DNA of 64,000 bases, taken from the NCBI GenBank assembly GCA_023439045.1, contig JAEXOY010000032.1, positions 62,001 to 126,000 on the forward strand, read 5' to 3'. Below the pieces are notes generated by a model. That model was not told the origin of the DNA and did not search any database. It saw nothing but the letters and a program-made list of their open reading frames with translations. Positions within the stretch are counted from its first letter, which is position 1, and each line of letters starts with the position of its first letter. Positions 34,060-42,755 of the stretch are shown here, in pieces. The translations under genes were made by a program, and so were the position numbers. This DNA comes from Bacillota bacterium. GTDB taxonomy: Bacteria > Bacillota > Clostridia > Acetivibrionales > DSM-1351.

Positions 34060-36153
34060 TTAGATATTAAACAGCAATTCGGCATACGTTGGGAATGGAT
34101 AAATATCCTTTGGAATAATAGCTTCAAGTTTGTCACCATCTGCACGTAATGCTTCCATCGCTGGTACAACTAACCTATGGAATGCCTCTGCTTCCTTTAA
34201 TAGCCCTGATTCAGAGCTAGCCTTTTCGATCGACTTCTTGAGAGCCTGTATGTTTGAAGCAAATGAGCTAAGAACAGGTGAAAGCTCTTTCAAAACGGAG
34301 GACTGAGCAGAAACCTCAACTGACATACCTGTTTCCTTAACAGCATTGATTGTATCTGATAGCTCCTTACTGTATTTAAATGCAGAAGGCATGATTTCAG
34401 TTTTTGCCATTGAAATCATAGTCAATGCTTCAATATTAATAACTTTAATATAGTTTTCAAGAAGTATTTCATATCTTGATTCAATTTCTGACTTGCTCAG
34501 TATGCCATGCTTAACAAATACTGCAACATTCTTATCTTTGATAAATGTTGGGATACACTCAACAGTTGACTTAAGGTTTGGAAGTCCTCTACTTTCAGCT
34601 TCAGCAACCCATTCCTCTGAGTAGTTATTGCCATTGAATATTATTTTCTTGTGGTCTCTAACTGTTTCAGCAAGTAAAGCACCAACAGCATTTGTAAAAT
34701 CAGAAGCAGCTTCGAGCTTATCAGCAAACTTTTGCAAAATTTCTGCAACAATTGTGTTTAGCACAAAGTTACAACCAGCAATTGATGCTGATGAACCGAG
34801 CATTCTAAATTCAAACTTATTGCCGGTAAATGCAAATGGTGAAGTTCTGTTACGGTCTGTAGCATCCTTTGGAAGCTTAGGAAGACTTGCAACACCTGTT
34901 TCGAGGATTGAATTGTAGCTCTTGCCCTTAGCCTTACCATTTTCGAGCTGCATAAGTATATCAGTGAGCTGGTCACCAAGGAATACTGAAACGATAGCTG
35001 GTGGAGCTTCATTTGCACCTAGTCTGTGATCATTTCCAGCACTTGCAACTGAGAGACGGAGTAGGTCTGAGTAATCATCAACAGCTTTTATCACTGCACA
35101 GAGGAATACAAGGAACTGTATATTTTCGTGTGGTGTCTGGCCTGGCTCTAGGAGGTTCTGGCCATCATTTGTTGACATTGACCAGTTGTTGTGCTTGCCA
35201 GAACCATTTACTCCAGCAAATGGCTTTTCATGCAACAGGCAAGTGAGACCGTGTCTCTGAGCAACCTTCTTCATCATTTCCATAGTAATCTGGTTATGGT
35301 CGGTAGCAATGTTTGTAGTTGAGAAGATTGGTGCTAACTCATGCTGAGCTGGAGCAACTTCGTTATGCTTTGTTTTAGCCGAGATTCCTAGCTTCCATAG
35401 TTCTTCATCAAGGTCTTTCATGTAGTTAGCTACTCTTTCCTTGATATTACCAAAATAATGGTCTTCAAGTTCCTGTCCCTTTGGTGGTTTAGCTCCAAAA
35501 AGAGTTCTTCCAGCGAAAATTAGGTCTTTTCTCTTTGACCATAATTCTCTGTCTACAAGGAAGTATTCCTGCTCTGGTCCAACAGTTGTTGTTACTCTGG
35601 TTGCAGTAGTGTTCCCAAAAGCCTTCAATATTCTCAAAGCTTGTTTGTTCAGAGCTTCCATTGAACGGAGCAATGGAGTCTTTTTGTCGAGAATATCTCC
35701 GGTATAGGAGCAGAATGCTGTAGGAATATACAGGGTACCATCTTTAACAAAAGCTGGTGAAGTACAATCCCAAGCTGTGTAACCTCTTGCTTCAAAAGTT
35801 GCTCTCAAGCCACCTGATGGGAATGAAGATGCATCTGGCTCACCTTTAACAAGATCTTTGCCAGAAAACTCCATAATTACCTTACCATCAGCTGTTGGTG
35901 AGATAAAAGCGTCATGCTTCTCAGCTGTAATACCAGTCATTGGCTGGAACCAGTGAGTAAAGTGAGTTGCACCTTTTTCGAGAGCCCAATCCTTCATGGC
36001 ACTTGCAACAACGTCTGCAACTGATTCGTCCAGTGCAGTTCCTTCATCGATTGTCTTCTTTAGTAGCTTGTAGGTTGCCTTTGGAAGACGCTCACGCATT
36101 TTTGAATCATTGAATACACTACTTCCGAAAATTTCTGTAATACTGTTTGACAT
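34060..36153 (-). CDS. glnN: type III glutamine synthetase
   Basis: The 697-residue length and motifs (HWFQPMTGITAEKHDAF, GSFPSGGLRxTFEARGYTAWD-like SFPSGGLRATFEARGYTAW, GPEQEYFLVDR, HNEVAPAQHELAP, NGSGKHNNWS, GNDHRLGANEAPPAI) define GSIII. It condenses glutamate and ammonia with ATP. The window also has a type I enzyme (glnA at 46867), so the cell has two. The leader (36210-36289) has a terminator preceded by two hexaloop hairpins of the ANTAR type. AGGAGGGG precedes the ATG. Confidence 0.96.
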   Translation of the reverse strand: MSNSITEIFGSSVFNDSKMRERLPKATYKLLKKTIDEGTALDESVADVVASAMKDWALEKGATHFTHWFQPMTGITAEKHDAFISPTADGKVIMEFSGKDLVKGEPDASSFPSGGLRATFEARGYTAWDCTSPAFVKDGTLYIPTAFCSYTGDILDKKTPLLRSMEALNKQALRILKAFGNTTATRVTTTVGPEQEYFLVDRELWSKRKDLIFAGRTLFGAKPPKGQELEDHYFGNIKERVANYMKDLDEELWKLGISAKTKHNEVAPAQHELAPIFSTTNIATDHNQITMEMMKKVAQRHGLTCLLHEKPFAGVNGSGKHNNWSMSTNDGQNLLEPGQTPHENIQFLVFLCAVIKAVDDYSDLLRLSVASAGNDHRLGANEAPPAIVSVFLGDQLTDILMQLENGKAKGKSYNSILETGVASLPKLPKDATDRNRTSPFAFTGNKFEFRMLGSSASIAGCNFVLNTIVAEILQKFADKLEAASDFTNAVGALLAETVRDHKKIIFNGNNYSEEWVAEAESRGLPNLKSTVECIPTFIKDKNVAVFVKHGILSKSEIESRYEILLENYIKVINIEALTMISMAKTEIMPSAFKYSKELSDTINAVKETGMSVEVSAQSSVLKELSPVLSSFASNIQALKKSIEKASSESGLLKEAEAFHRLVVPAMEALRADGDKLEAIIPKDIYPFPTYAELLFNI

Positions 36154-36209
36154 TTTAAACCCCTCCTAAAATAAATTTGTTAAAAAATAAGTTTATTGTT
36201 TTTATTATT

Positions 36210-36248
36210 AAAAAAAGACATTCCACTCCTGTTAGAAAACATGGAATG
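36210..36248 (-). terminator. leader terminator of glnN
   Basis: On the minus strand CATTCCA and TGGAATG pair and are followed by TCTTTTTTT. It lies about 60 nt before the glnN start, so it must be read through for glnN expression. Its first base is the last base of the upstream hexaloop hairpin. Confidence 0.8.
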
Positions 36249-36289
36249 AAACGCCTTTGTTTCACTAGTTCAAGGTATTCTATTACCTT
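36248..36289 (-). promoter_or_regulatory. dual-hexaloop ANTAR target in the glnN leader
   Basis: On the minus strand P1 is AAGGTA-ATAGAA-TACCTT (36289-36272) and P2 is GAAAC-AAAGGC-GTTTC (36263-36248), 8 nt apart. Both loops have six bases with A at position 1 and G at position 4, the signature of RNAs bound by ANTAR antiterminators. P2 abuts the terminator at 36219-36248. Confidence 0.8.
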
Positions 36290-36313
36290 TTTTGAACGAA
36301 TATTTTTATGTAT

Positions 36314-36390
36314 GCAAGCCCCTCACTTGGTTCGGTACGGTCGTATCCGACCTATGCGAAGCCTGTATTGCCATTTTTTCAATCGAAAAT
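36314..36390. repeat. 77-bp direct repeat, copy 1
   Basis: It is nearly identical to 36444-36520 (offset 130 bp). On the minus strand it contains the hairpin GGTCG-GATA-CGACC followed by CGAACCAAGTGAGGGGCTTGC. It lies between aspS2 and glnN in the transcript direction. Confidence 0.8.
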
Positions 36391-36443
36391 ACCAAGTGTT
36401 CTAACCAAATTTTCTTCAGAAAAACTATGCCAATCCAATCTTC

Positions 36444-36520
36444 GCAAGCCCCTCACTTGGTTCGGTACGGTCGTAGCCGACCTTTGCGAAGCCTGTATTG
36501 CCAGTTTTTCAATCGAAAAT
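36444..36520. repeat. 77-bp direct repeat, copy 2
   Basis: On the minus strand the copy contains GGTCG-GCTA-CGACC inside an outer stem CTTCGCAA / TTGCGAAG. The loop change (GATA to GCTA) keeps the stem. It ends 4 bp from the aspS2 stop, so it could be a 3' UTR structure of that operon. Confidence 0.8.
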
Positions 36521-36524
36521 TTGG

Positions 36525-37841
36525 TTATGGATCCAGTCTCGACATATCCCTTGGGAATAGAGCTGCTTCTCTTACGTTTTGCATGTTGAGAAGTCTCATC
36601 AAAAGTCTTTCAAGGCCAATACCCAATCCACCGTGAGGCGGCATGCCGTGCTTGTGTATCATCAAATATGACTTGAACTCTTCAGGCTCAAGACCCTTAG
36701 CTTTCATTTTTTCTACCTGCTCGTTATAATCGTGTACTCTTTGTCCGCCAGTTGTAATCTCAAGCCCTCTAAAGAATAAGTCGAAGCTTAGAGCGTAGTC
36801 AGGATCCTCTCTATCGTCCATCGCATAGAATGGTCTTTTAGAGGAAGGGAAGTGGGTAATGAAAACAAACTCGCTTCCATATTCCTTCTTAACATACTCG
36901 CTTATAGCCAGCTCTTCATCGGGTTCAAAATCGTAATAGTTCTTTATCTTCTTGCCCATACTTTTAAGCAGCTCTTTACCTTCTATAAAGGTTAAAGAAG
37001 GTATTTCCATAATTTCAGGAATGTCTACATTGAGCAGCTTAAGTTCTGGAACGTAATTAGCCTTTAACTCATCCATTACAGCTTTTAGCATTCCAGTCTC
37101 CATGGCCATAACATCGTACATGCTGTCTATGTACGCCATTTCAAAATCAAGTCCGATATATTCATTCAAATGTCTGGAAGTACTATGCTTTTCAGCTCTG
37201 TATACCGGTGCTATCTCAAAAACCCTGTCATATACTCCAACCATTGTTTGTTTGTAAAACTGAGGGCTTTGAGCAAGGTATGCCTTTTCACCAAAATAAT
37301 CAAGCTTAAATATGTTTGCACCGCCTTCGGCGCCAGCTTTTACAATCTTGGGGGAGTGTATTTCAGTAAAGCCCATTTTTAACATATAGTTTCTAAAGCC
37401 AGAGACTATACCTTCCTGTAGCTTAAACACCGCACGTTGCTTGTGGTTTCTGAGGGCTACAGGCCTGTGCTCTAGATTCACATCTAATGAAATATTGAGC
37501 CCTTTTTTGTTGATTGCGAATGGCATAGCAGCAGCTGGGGAAGAGAGAACACATATGGATTTCAGATGTAACTCAAAACCGTTTTCAGCTCTATCATCTA
37601 ATATAACTGAGCCAGTAACTCTTACACTGTCATTTTCCTGCAAATCACTTAGCTTGAAGTCGCATTTGTCAGTAGAATAAACACACTGTACAAGATGTCT
37701 GCCGGTACGCAATACTATAAAAGCGAAGGTACCCATGTCACGAATTCTATAAACGGAGCCATTTATTGTGACATCCTCGCTACAGTTAATGACTACTTCT
37801 GGGCTGAATAGTTGTGATGTGGATTGCTTTATAGATTTCAT
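36525..37841 (-). CDS. archaeal-type aspartyl-tRNA synthetase (AspRS2, probably non-discriminating)
   Basis: The 438-residue class II synthetase has an OB-fold anticodon domain (about 1-120), then motif 2 (FEIAPVYRAEKHSTSRHLNEY) and motif 3 (GGLGIGLERLLMRLL), with the short archaeal AspRS architecture, not the ~590-residue bacterial AspS. In clostridia this second AspRS charges tRNA-Asn with Asp for GatCAB, whose genes are immediately upstream (gatB stop 4 nt from this start). Together they make Asn-tRNA without free asparagine. AsnRS is the alternative reading; the neighbours favour AspRS2. Confidence 0.85.
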   Translation of the reverse strand: MKSIKQSTSQLFSPEVVINCSEDVTINGSVYRIRDMGTFAFIVLRTGRHLVQCVYSTDKCDFKLSDLQENDSVRVTGSVILDDRAENGFELHLKSICVLSSPAAAMPFAINKKGLNISLDVNLEHRPVALRNHKQRAVFKLQEGIVSGFRNYMLKMGFTEIHSPKIVKAGAEGGANIFKLDYFGEKAYLAQSPQFYKQTMVGVYDRVFEIAPVYRAEKHSTSRHLNEYIGLDFEMAYIDSMYDVMAMETGMLKAVMDELKANYVPELKLLNVDIPEIMEIPSLTFIEGKELLKSMGKKIKNYYDFEPDEELAISEYVKKEYGSEFVFITHFPSSKRPFYAMDDREDPDYALSFDLFFRGLEITTGGQRVHDYNEQVEKMKAKGLEPEEFKSYLMIHKHGMPPHGGLGIGLERLLMRLLNMQNVREAALFPRDMSRLDP

Positions 37842-37844
37842 ACA

Positions 37845-39293
37845 TCAAATACCTCCTTTCATTTTGTCTAATTCTTCTCTTAAAATTTCCTGGATTACTT
37901 TAGGGTTACCGCTGCCCTTTAAGGCTCTTGAGCACTGCCCCATAAGGAAGCCAAACGCTTTCTCCTTACCTTCAAGGAATTCTGCCACTGCCTTTGTATT
38001 ATCTGCAAGTATGTGCTTAACAGTCTCAACAACAGCACCTGTATCATTGATTACCTTATATCCATTTTCAGCTGCAATTACTTCAGGCTCCTTATTTGTT
38101 TCAAACATGTCTGCAAGAACTTTCTTGGCATTGTTTGAGGTAATCTCTTCATTAATAATCATTGCAACCAATTTGCCCAGAGAGTAACCATTAAAAGGTA
38201 TCTGCTCAGGCAGCAATGAATTGTCATTTAATCTACGCAAAACCTCAACAATTATAAAGTTAGCACATGCTTTTGGACTTCCACATTGCTTTATTGCAGC
38301 TTCAAACAGGTCGGATAGCGTTACGCTACTTATTATCAAGTTTGCATCTGCAGTGCTTAGGCCATATTCAGCAGTATATCTCTCAAATCTTTTGTCAGGA
38401 AGCTCTGGGAGAGAAGCTCTAATCTTCTCTATTTCATCTCTGGTGAATACTACAGGGACAATATCAGGCTCTGGGAAATATCTGTAGTCATGAGCATCTT
38501 CCTTACTTCTCAAGGATTTGCTCTCGCCCTTATTATCATCCCATCGTCTAGTCTCCTGTGTGATTTTAATACCCGAATCTAAAAGCTCGCTTTGCCTTAT
38601 AATCTCACTATCAATTGCTCTTACTATGGAACGTGTAGAATTCAAGTTTTTCATCTCAGTTCTTGTTCCAAGCTCATCAGTTCCAAAAGGCCTGATGGAA
38701 ACATTTACATCGGCTCTCAAAGAGCCTTCTTCCATCCTGCAGTCTGAAACACCTGCATATACCAGCATAAGGCGAACCTTTTCAAAAAACTCCCTTGCTT
38801 CTTCCGAAGAACTGATGTCGGGCTTTGTTACTATTTCAATAAGGGGAACACCACAACGGTTATAGTCAGCTAAGCTATACTTGTCGTAGCTATCATGAGT
38901 TAGCTTGCCAGCGTCCTCTTCAAGATGAATTCTCTCAATCCTTATAAATTTCTCAGTTCCATCAGCAGTAGTAATAGATAATCCGCCGTCCTTGCAAAAG
39001 GGAAGGTCAAATTGCGATATTTGATAAGCTTTTGGAAGATCAGGGTAAAAATAATTCTTTCTGTCCAACTTTGAGAATTCGCTTATCTCACAGTTTAATG
39101 CTAATCCTGCTTTCACAGTATATTCAACAGCCTTTTTATTAAGAACAGGAAGAGTACCTGGCATTCCCGTACAAACTGGGCAGCATCTAGTATTTGGTTC
39201 TCCACCAAAACTTACAGGGCAATCACAAAACACCTTTGATTGTGTGGAGAGTTCACAATGTATTTCTAATCCGATTGTTGGAATATATTTCAT
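37845..39293 (-). CDS. gatB: Asp/Glu-tRNA amidotransferase subunit B
   Basis: The 482-residue protein shows GatB motifs: IGLEIHCEL, CDCPVSFGGEPNTRCCPVCTGMPG with the zinc Cys, SQFDLPFC, RIHLEEDAGKL, DYNRCGVPLIEIVT, EMKNLNS, and a C-terminal YqeY tail (MGQCSRALKGSGNP). It holds the mischarged tRNA and the kinase site of the amidotransferase. Part of gatC-gatA-gatB-aspS2. Confidence 0.97.
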   Translation of the reverse strand: MKYIPTIGLEIHCELSTQSKVFCDCPVSFGGEPNTRCCPVCTGMPGTLPVLNKKAVEYTVKAGLALNCEISEFSKLDRKNYFYPDLPKAYQISQFDLPFCKDGGLSITTADGTEKFIRIERIHLEEDAGKLTHDSYDKYSLADYNRCGVPLIEIVTKPDISSSEEAREFFEKVRLMLVYAGVSDCRMEEGSLRADVNVSIRPFGTDELGTRTEMKNLNSTRSIVRAIDSEIIRQSELLDSGIKITQETRRWDDNKGESKSLRSKEDAHDYRYFPEPDIVPVVFTRDEIEKIRASLPELPDKRFERYTAEYGLSTADANLIISSVTLSDLFEAAIKQCGSPKACANFIIVEVLRRLNDNSLLPEQIPFNGYSLGKLVAMIINEEITSNNAKKVLADMFETNKEPEVIAAENGYKVINDTGAVVETVKHILADNTKAVAEFLEGKEKAFGFLMGQCSRALKGSGNPKVIQEILREELDKMKGGI

Positions 39294-39310
39294 AACAGTT
39301 CTCCTTTCTC

Positions 39311-40771
39311 TTAAAGCTCAGCTACTCTGAAGCTGTTGGCAAAGTCCGCTTCAAAGGCTGCAGCTGCACAGAGAATTTGTTTTTCTCCCAATAATTTGCC
39401 AGTAAAAGACAATCCTATAGGGAGACCATTTTTATCATAGCCGCATGGTACAGATATAGATGGAAGACCTGCTATGTTAGCGGCTGCTGTATATATATCT
39501 GCAAGGTACATTGTCAGAGGATTATCTGTATTCTGACCAAGCTTATATGCTGTTTCTGGTGTGGTAGGGTGAAGTACTACATCGTATTTTGTAAAGGCAT
39601 CTGCAAAGCCTTGGCTAATCATAGTTCTTAGCTTTAAAGCCTTTTTGTAATAAGCATCGTAATAACCAGAAGCCAGTGCGTACGTACCAAGCAATATTCT
39701 TCTCTTGACTTCTCTTCCAAAGCCTTCAGCTCTAGTCTTACCAATAAGCTCAGCATAGGATTTGCATTTGTCTGCTCTAAAGCCGTACTTTACTCCGTCA
39801 TATCGAGATAGGTTGGAACTAGCTTCGGCAGAAGACATCAGATAGTATGCAGGAACTGTATATGTGAGGCTAGGCATTGAAAAAATCTCAATTGATGCAC
39901 CCAGCTTTTCAAGAGTCTGTATGGAAGCTTCTATAGAAGCTCTAACTTCTTCGTTAAGTCCGTCTGCCAAGTATTCTTTTGGTATACCGATTTTTAAGCC
40001 CTTAATATCTGTGTTTAAGCTGCTACTATAGGAGGTCTCACTTTTGTAATCTAGTGAAGTGCCATCCTTGGCATCTTTACCACAAATACTATCCAATATA
40101 ATAGCACAGTCCTCAACTGATTTTGCTATAGGGCCAATTTGATCAAGTGAGGAAGCAAACGCTACTAGGCCATAACGGGATACCAGGCCGTATGTAGGTT
40201 TGATACCAACTACTCCACAAAATGCAGCAGGTTGTCTTATAGAACCACCTGTGTCCGAACCAAGAGCACCAAGTGCAAGTGAGGCCGAAACAGAAGCAGC
40301 TGAGCCACCAGAAGAGCCTCCAGGTACTCTGTCAAGAGCGAATGGATTGGAGGTCTTTTTGAAAGCAGAGTTTTCTGTGGAACTGCCCATTGCAAATTCA
40401 TCGAGGTTGGTCTTGCCTATAATAACAGCATTATCTGCTAATAATTTCTTTGCTGCTGTAGCAGTGTAGGGAGGTATGAAATTCTCCAACATCTTTGAAG
40501 CACAGGTTGTTGGTACACCCTCTACACAAATATTATCCTTTATGCTCAGTGGAATGCCGCACAATAATGATGCTCTACCACTATCAATTGCCTGCTGCGC
40601 TTTTCTTGCCTGTTCTATAGCTAATTCCTCGCAGACCGTTATAAATGCATTAGTCTTATCATCTATTTTTTTGATTCTATCCAAATATATATTGGTAAGC
40701 TCAACAGCACTTAACTCTTTACTATCTAATAGATGCCTGGCTTTTTTAATACTGAGTTTTTTGATATCCAT
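39311..40771 (-). CDS. gatA: Asp/Glu-tRNA amidotransferase subunit A
   Basis: The 486-residue amidase-signature enzyme has the Ser-cisSer-Lys triad: Lys in PLSIKDNI and serines in PGGSSGGSAASV, with GSDTGGSIRQPA. It hydrolyses glutamine and passes ammonia to GatB. It lies 17 nt from gatB and 14 nt from gatC. Confidence 0.97.
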   Translation of the reverse strand: MDIKKLSIKKARHLLDSKELSAVELTNIYLDRIKKIDDKTNAFITVCEELAIEQARKAQQAIDSGRASLLCGIPLSIKDNICVEGVPTTCASKMLENFIPPYTATAAKKLLADNAVIIGKTNLDEFAMGSSTENSAFKKTSNPFALDRVPGGSSGGSAASVSASLALGALGSDTGGSIRQPAAFCGVVGIKPTYGLVSRYGLVAFASSLDQIGPIAKSVEDCAIILDSICGKDAKDGTSLDYKSETSYSSSLNTDIKGLKIGIPKEYLADGLNEEVRASIEASIQTLEKLGASIEIFSMPSLTYTVPAYYLMSSAEASSNLSRYDGVKYGFRADKCKSYAELIGKTRAEGFGREVKRRILLGTYALASGYYDAYYKKALKLRTMISQGFADAFTKYDVVLHPTTPETAYKLGQNTDNPLTMYLADIYTAAANIAGLPSISVPCGYDKNGLPIGLSFTGKLLGEKQILCAAAAFEADFANSFRVAEL

Positions 40772-40785
40772 ACAGTGAGGCCTCC

Positions 40786-41073
40786 TTATTCAATCATCTT
40801 AGGTATTGAGTAGCAATTCTCCATAGCATACTTTGAGTTTGCGGTAATCTTTTCTGCCTCAAAAGGAATGCCAGCATTGTCTTCTCTAAGATTATTTGTC
40901 ATACTCAGGACGTGCTCGGTTGCGTTTATATCATCAGTATCAATATCCTTAATGGTATCCATCAAACCTATAATATCCAACATATCTGCTTCAAGAGACT
41001 CAAGCTCATCATTATTCAATGATAGCTTAGCCAGATCTGCTATATATTTAATGTAGCTATTTGTTTCTGCCAT
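40786..41073 (-). CDS. gatC: Asp/Glu-tRNA amidotransferase subunit C
   Basis: Start ATG 41073 has TTGGAGGTATTATAT upstream; an in-frame TTG at 41088 is inside that site. The 95-residue protein (IADLAKLSLNNDELESLEADM, NATEHVLSMTNNLRED) is GatC, the belt linking A and B. It is the first gene of the operon, which starts with a terminator-antiterminator leader at 41174-41255. Confidence 0.93.
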   Translation of the reverse strand: MAETNSYIKYIADLAKLSLNNDELESLEADMLDIIGLMDTIKDIDTDDINATEHVLSMTNNLREDNAGIPFEAEKITANSKYAMENCYSIPKMIE

Positions 41074-41173
41074 ATATAATACCTCCAAGTTTTACTATAA
41101 TAATTATTGCCATTTAGGTACAAAAAGATATAATATATCTATTGAACTTCTAAAAAATAAAAATAAACCAAAA

Positions 41174-41219
41174 ATAAAAAAGCTGTACCAAGGGTAGTGG
41201 AAACTATCCATGGACACAG
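41174..41219 (-). terminator. leader terminator of gatCAB-aspS2
   Basis: On the minus strand GCTGT-x-CCA-x-GG-x-TAG pairs with CTA-x-CC-x-TGG-x-ACAGC (stem ends 41219 and 41181), followed by TTTTTT. Its first arm GCTGT is also the second arm of the hexaloop hairpin at 41215-41230, so only one can form. Confidence 0.8.
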
Positions 41220-41255
41220 CGCCTTTGCTGTAAAACTATGTAATTTACAACAATT
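41215..41255 (-). promoter_or_regulatory. ANTAR-type hexaloop element in the gatC leader
   Basis: On the minus strand P2 is ACAGC-AAAGGC-GCTGT (41230-41215), a 5-bp stem with the same loop as glnN P2. Nine nt upstream, TAATT-GTTGTA-AATTA (41255-41240) is a possible P1 with G4 but G instead of A at position 1. Confidence 0.7.
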
Positions 41256-41548
41256 ATAATATAGCTCTTGCAAAAAATCAATACTTTTTCCAAAAAAAAG
41301 TGATACTGGTTTTAAGGGCAGTTCTTAACAGTATTATAAGGTAGTTAAGGGTTTAAAACATTTTAGGGGTGAAGAATGTAAAAATAAAAAATGCAGGATT
41401 TGATTTGAAAAATTGCAAAAAAAGTATTGACGGATTGATATGATACTAGTAAAATATGACTTAAGCTAAATCATGTATTTTCATATTTACAATTATACAT
41501 TGGTAAGAGCTATACTTTTTTCTACTAAAAAGACAATCAAATATAAAG

Positions 41549-41562
41549 GAACAATGGCGTTC
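41549..41562 (+). promoter_or_regulatory. ANTAR-type hexaloop hairpin before glutamate synthase
   Basis: GAAC-AATGGC-GTTC has a six-base loop with A1 and G4. Its second arm is part of the terminator stem that follows. A hairpin CTTTTT-TCTACT-AAAAAG at 41515-41532 is in the P1 position but its loop does not fit the A1/G4 rule. Confidence 0.7.
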
Positions 41563-41606
41563 TCAGCTACCTAAGAATTTGGGTGGGTTGAGTACGCTTT
41601 TTTTTA
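41556..41606 (+). terminator. leader terminator of the glutamate synthase operon
   Basis: GCGTTCTCAGCTACC pairs with GGGTGGGTTGAGTACGC (with small bulges), followed by eight T. It ends 57 nt before the first glutamate synthase gene. The rest of the 575-bp gap 41089-41663 holds this leader, the gatC leader and A/T-rich DNA without genes. Confidence 0.8.
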
Positions 41607-41663
41607 TTTGATATTGACAGTAATTACTATATTTTAATTTACTTGTAAAGGATGTGTTAATTT

Positions 41664-42755
41664 ATGTTAAAGGAAGGTCAGGTTAGAATACCCTCAGGTT
41701 GCGCTATTTCCGGAATCTTCAGTAGAAGTGGCAAACGCATTTCAGGGAGCGATATTATAAAATCAATAGCTGTTATGCATGACCGTTCCAATGGTTTGGG
41801 TGGTGGCTTTGCTGGATATGGAATTTATCCTGAATATAAGAATCATTACGCATTCCATGTATTCTTTAATTCAAATGAAGCAAGGGAGGCTACCGAAAGA
41901 TTTATCAACAAGCATTTCGACGTGATAAACCTCAGTAGAATTCCTACTAGGAAGCACCCTAGAATTACTGATGCGCCAATGATTTGGAGATATTTTGTTT
42001 CTCCTCTTCACGGGAAACTTGATGAGAGCCAATTGGACGAGAAGGAGTATGTTGCTCGTTGCGTAATCAAGATAAACACTAAATACGATGGTGCTTATGT
42101 ATTTTCAAGCGGTAAGAATATGGGAGTTTTCAAGGCCGTTGGGTTCCCAGAGGATGTTGGAGAATTCTATAAATTAGAGGATTATTCTGGCTACTGCTGG
42201 ACTGCTCACGGAAGGTATCCAACCAATACACCCGGTTGGTGGGGTGGGGCGCATCCATTTTCATTGCTTGACTACACAATAGTACATAATGGAGAAATAT
42301 CTTCATATGATGCAAATAGACGTTTTATGGAGATGTTTGGCTACAAGTGCTCACTATTAACAGATACAGAAGTAATTACATATATATTTGATTACTTAAA
42401 TAGGCGTCAAGGTATTTCACTTGAAGATTGTGCATCAATCATAGCTGCACCCTTCTGGAGTGAGATTGATAAGATGCCGGACAACCTAAAAGAAAAGTTT
42501 ACCGCAATAAGAAACGTATATTCAAGTCTTTTGATAACTGGTCCATTCTCAATTATACTAGGTTATGATGGAGGAATGATGGCTCTAAACGACAGATTGA
42601 AGCTTCGTTCAATGGTTGCAGCGGAAAAGGACGATTTGGTATTGGTAGCTAGTGAAGAGAGTGCCATCAGAGTAATATGTCCAGAAGTGGACAGGGTTTG
42701 GAGCCCTAAGGGTGGAGAAGCTGTAATCGCAACATTATCAGGGGGTGAAGTATAA
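41664..42755 (+). CDS. glutamate synthase, glutaminase (GATase II) domain protein
   Basis: The 363-residue protein is the separate amidotransferase of the archaeal-type split glutamate synthase: PSGCAISGIFSR, HDRSNGLGGGFAGYG, WTAHGRYPTNTPGWWGGAHPF, HNGEISSYDANRRF and LTDTEVITY. The nucleophile Cys (IPSGCAI) lies near residue 13, so a short leader must be removed. It is the first gene of a five-gene operon and overlaps the next by 1 nt. Confidence 0.93.
   Translation: MLKEGQVRIPSGCAISGIFSRSGKRISGSDIIKSIAVMHDRSNGLGGGFAGYGIYPEYKNHYAFHVFFNSNEAREATERFINKHFDVINLSRIPTRKHPRITDAPMIWRYFVSPLHGKLDESQLDEKEYVARCVIKINTKYDGAYVFSSGKNMGVFKAVGFPEDVGEFYKLEDYSGYCWTAHGRYPTNTPGWWGGAHPFSLLDYTIVHNGEISSYDANRRFMEMFGYKCSLLTDTEVITYIFDYLNRRQGISLEDCASIIAAPFWSEIDKMPDNLKEKFTAIRNVYSSLLITGPFSIILGYDGGMMALNDRLKLRSMVAAEKDDLVLVASEESAIRVICPEVDRVWSPKGGEAVIATLSGGEV

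Noticed and set aside
36314..36520. Insertion sequence or c-di-GMP riboswitch pair
   Set aside because: No transposase and no terminal inverted repeats. The fold shares only CGCAAAG with the GEMM core and lacks its first stem.
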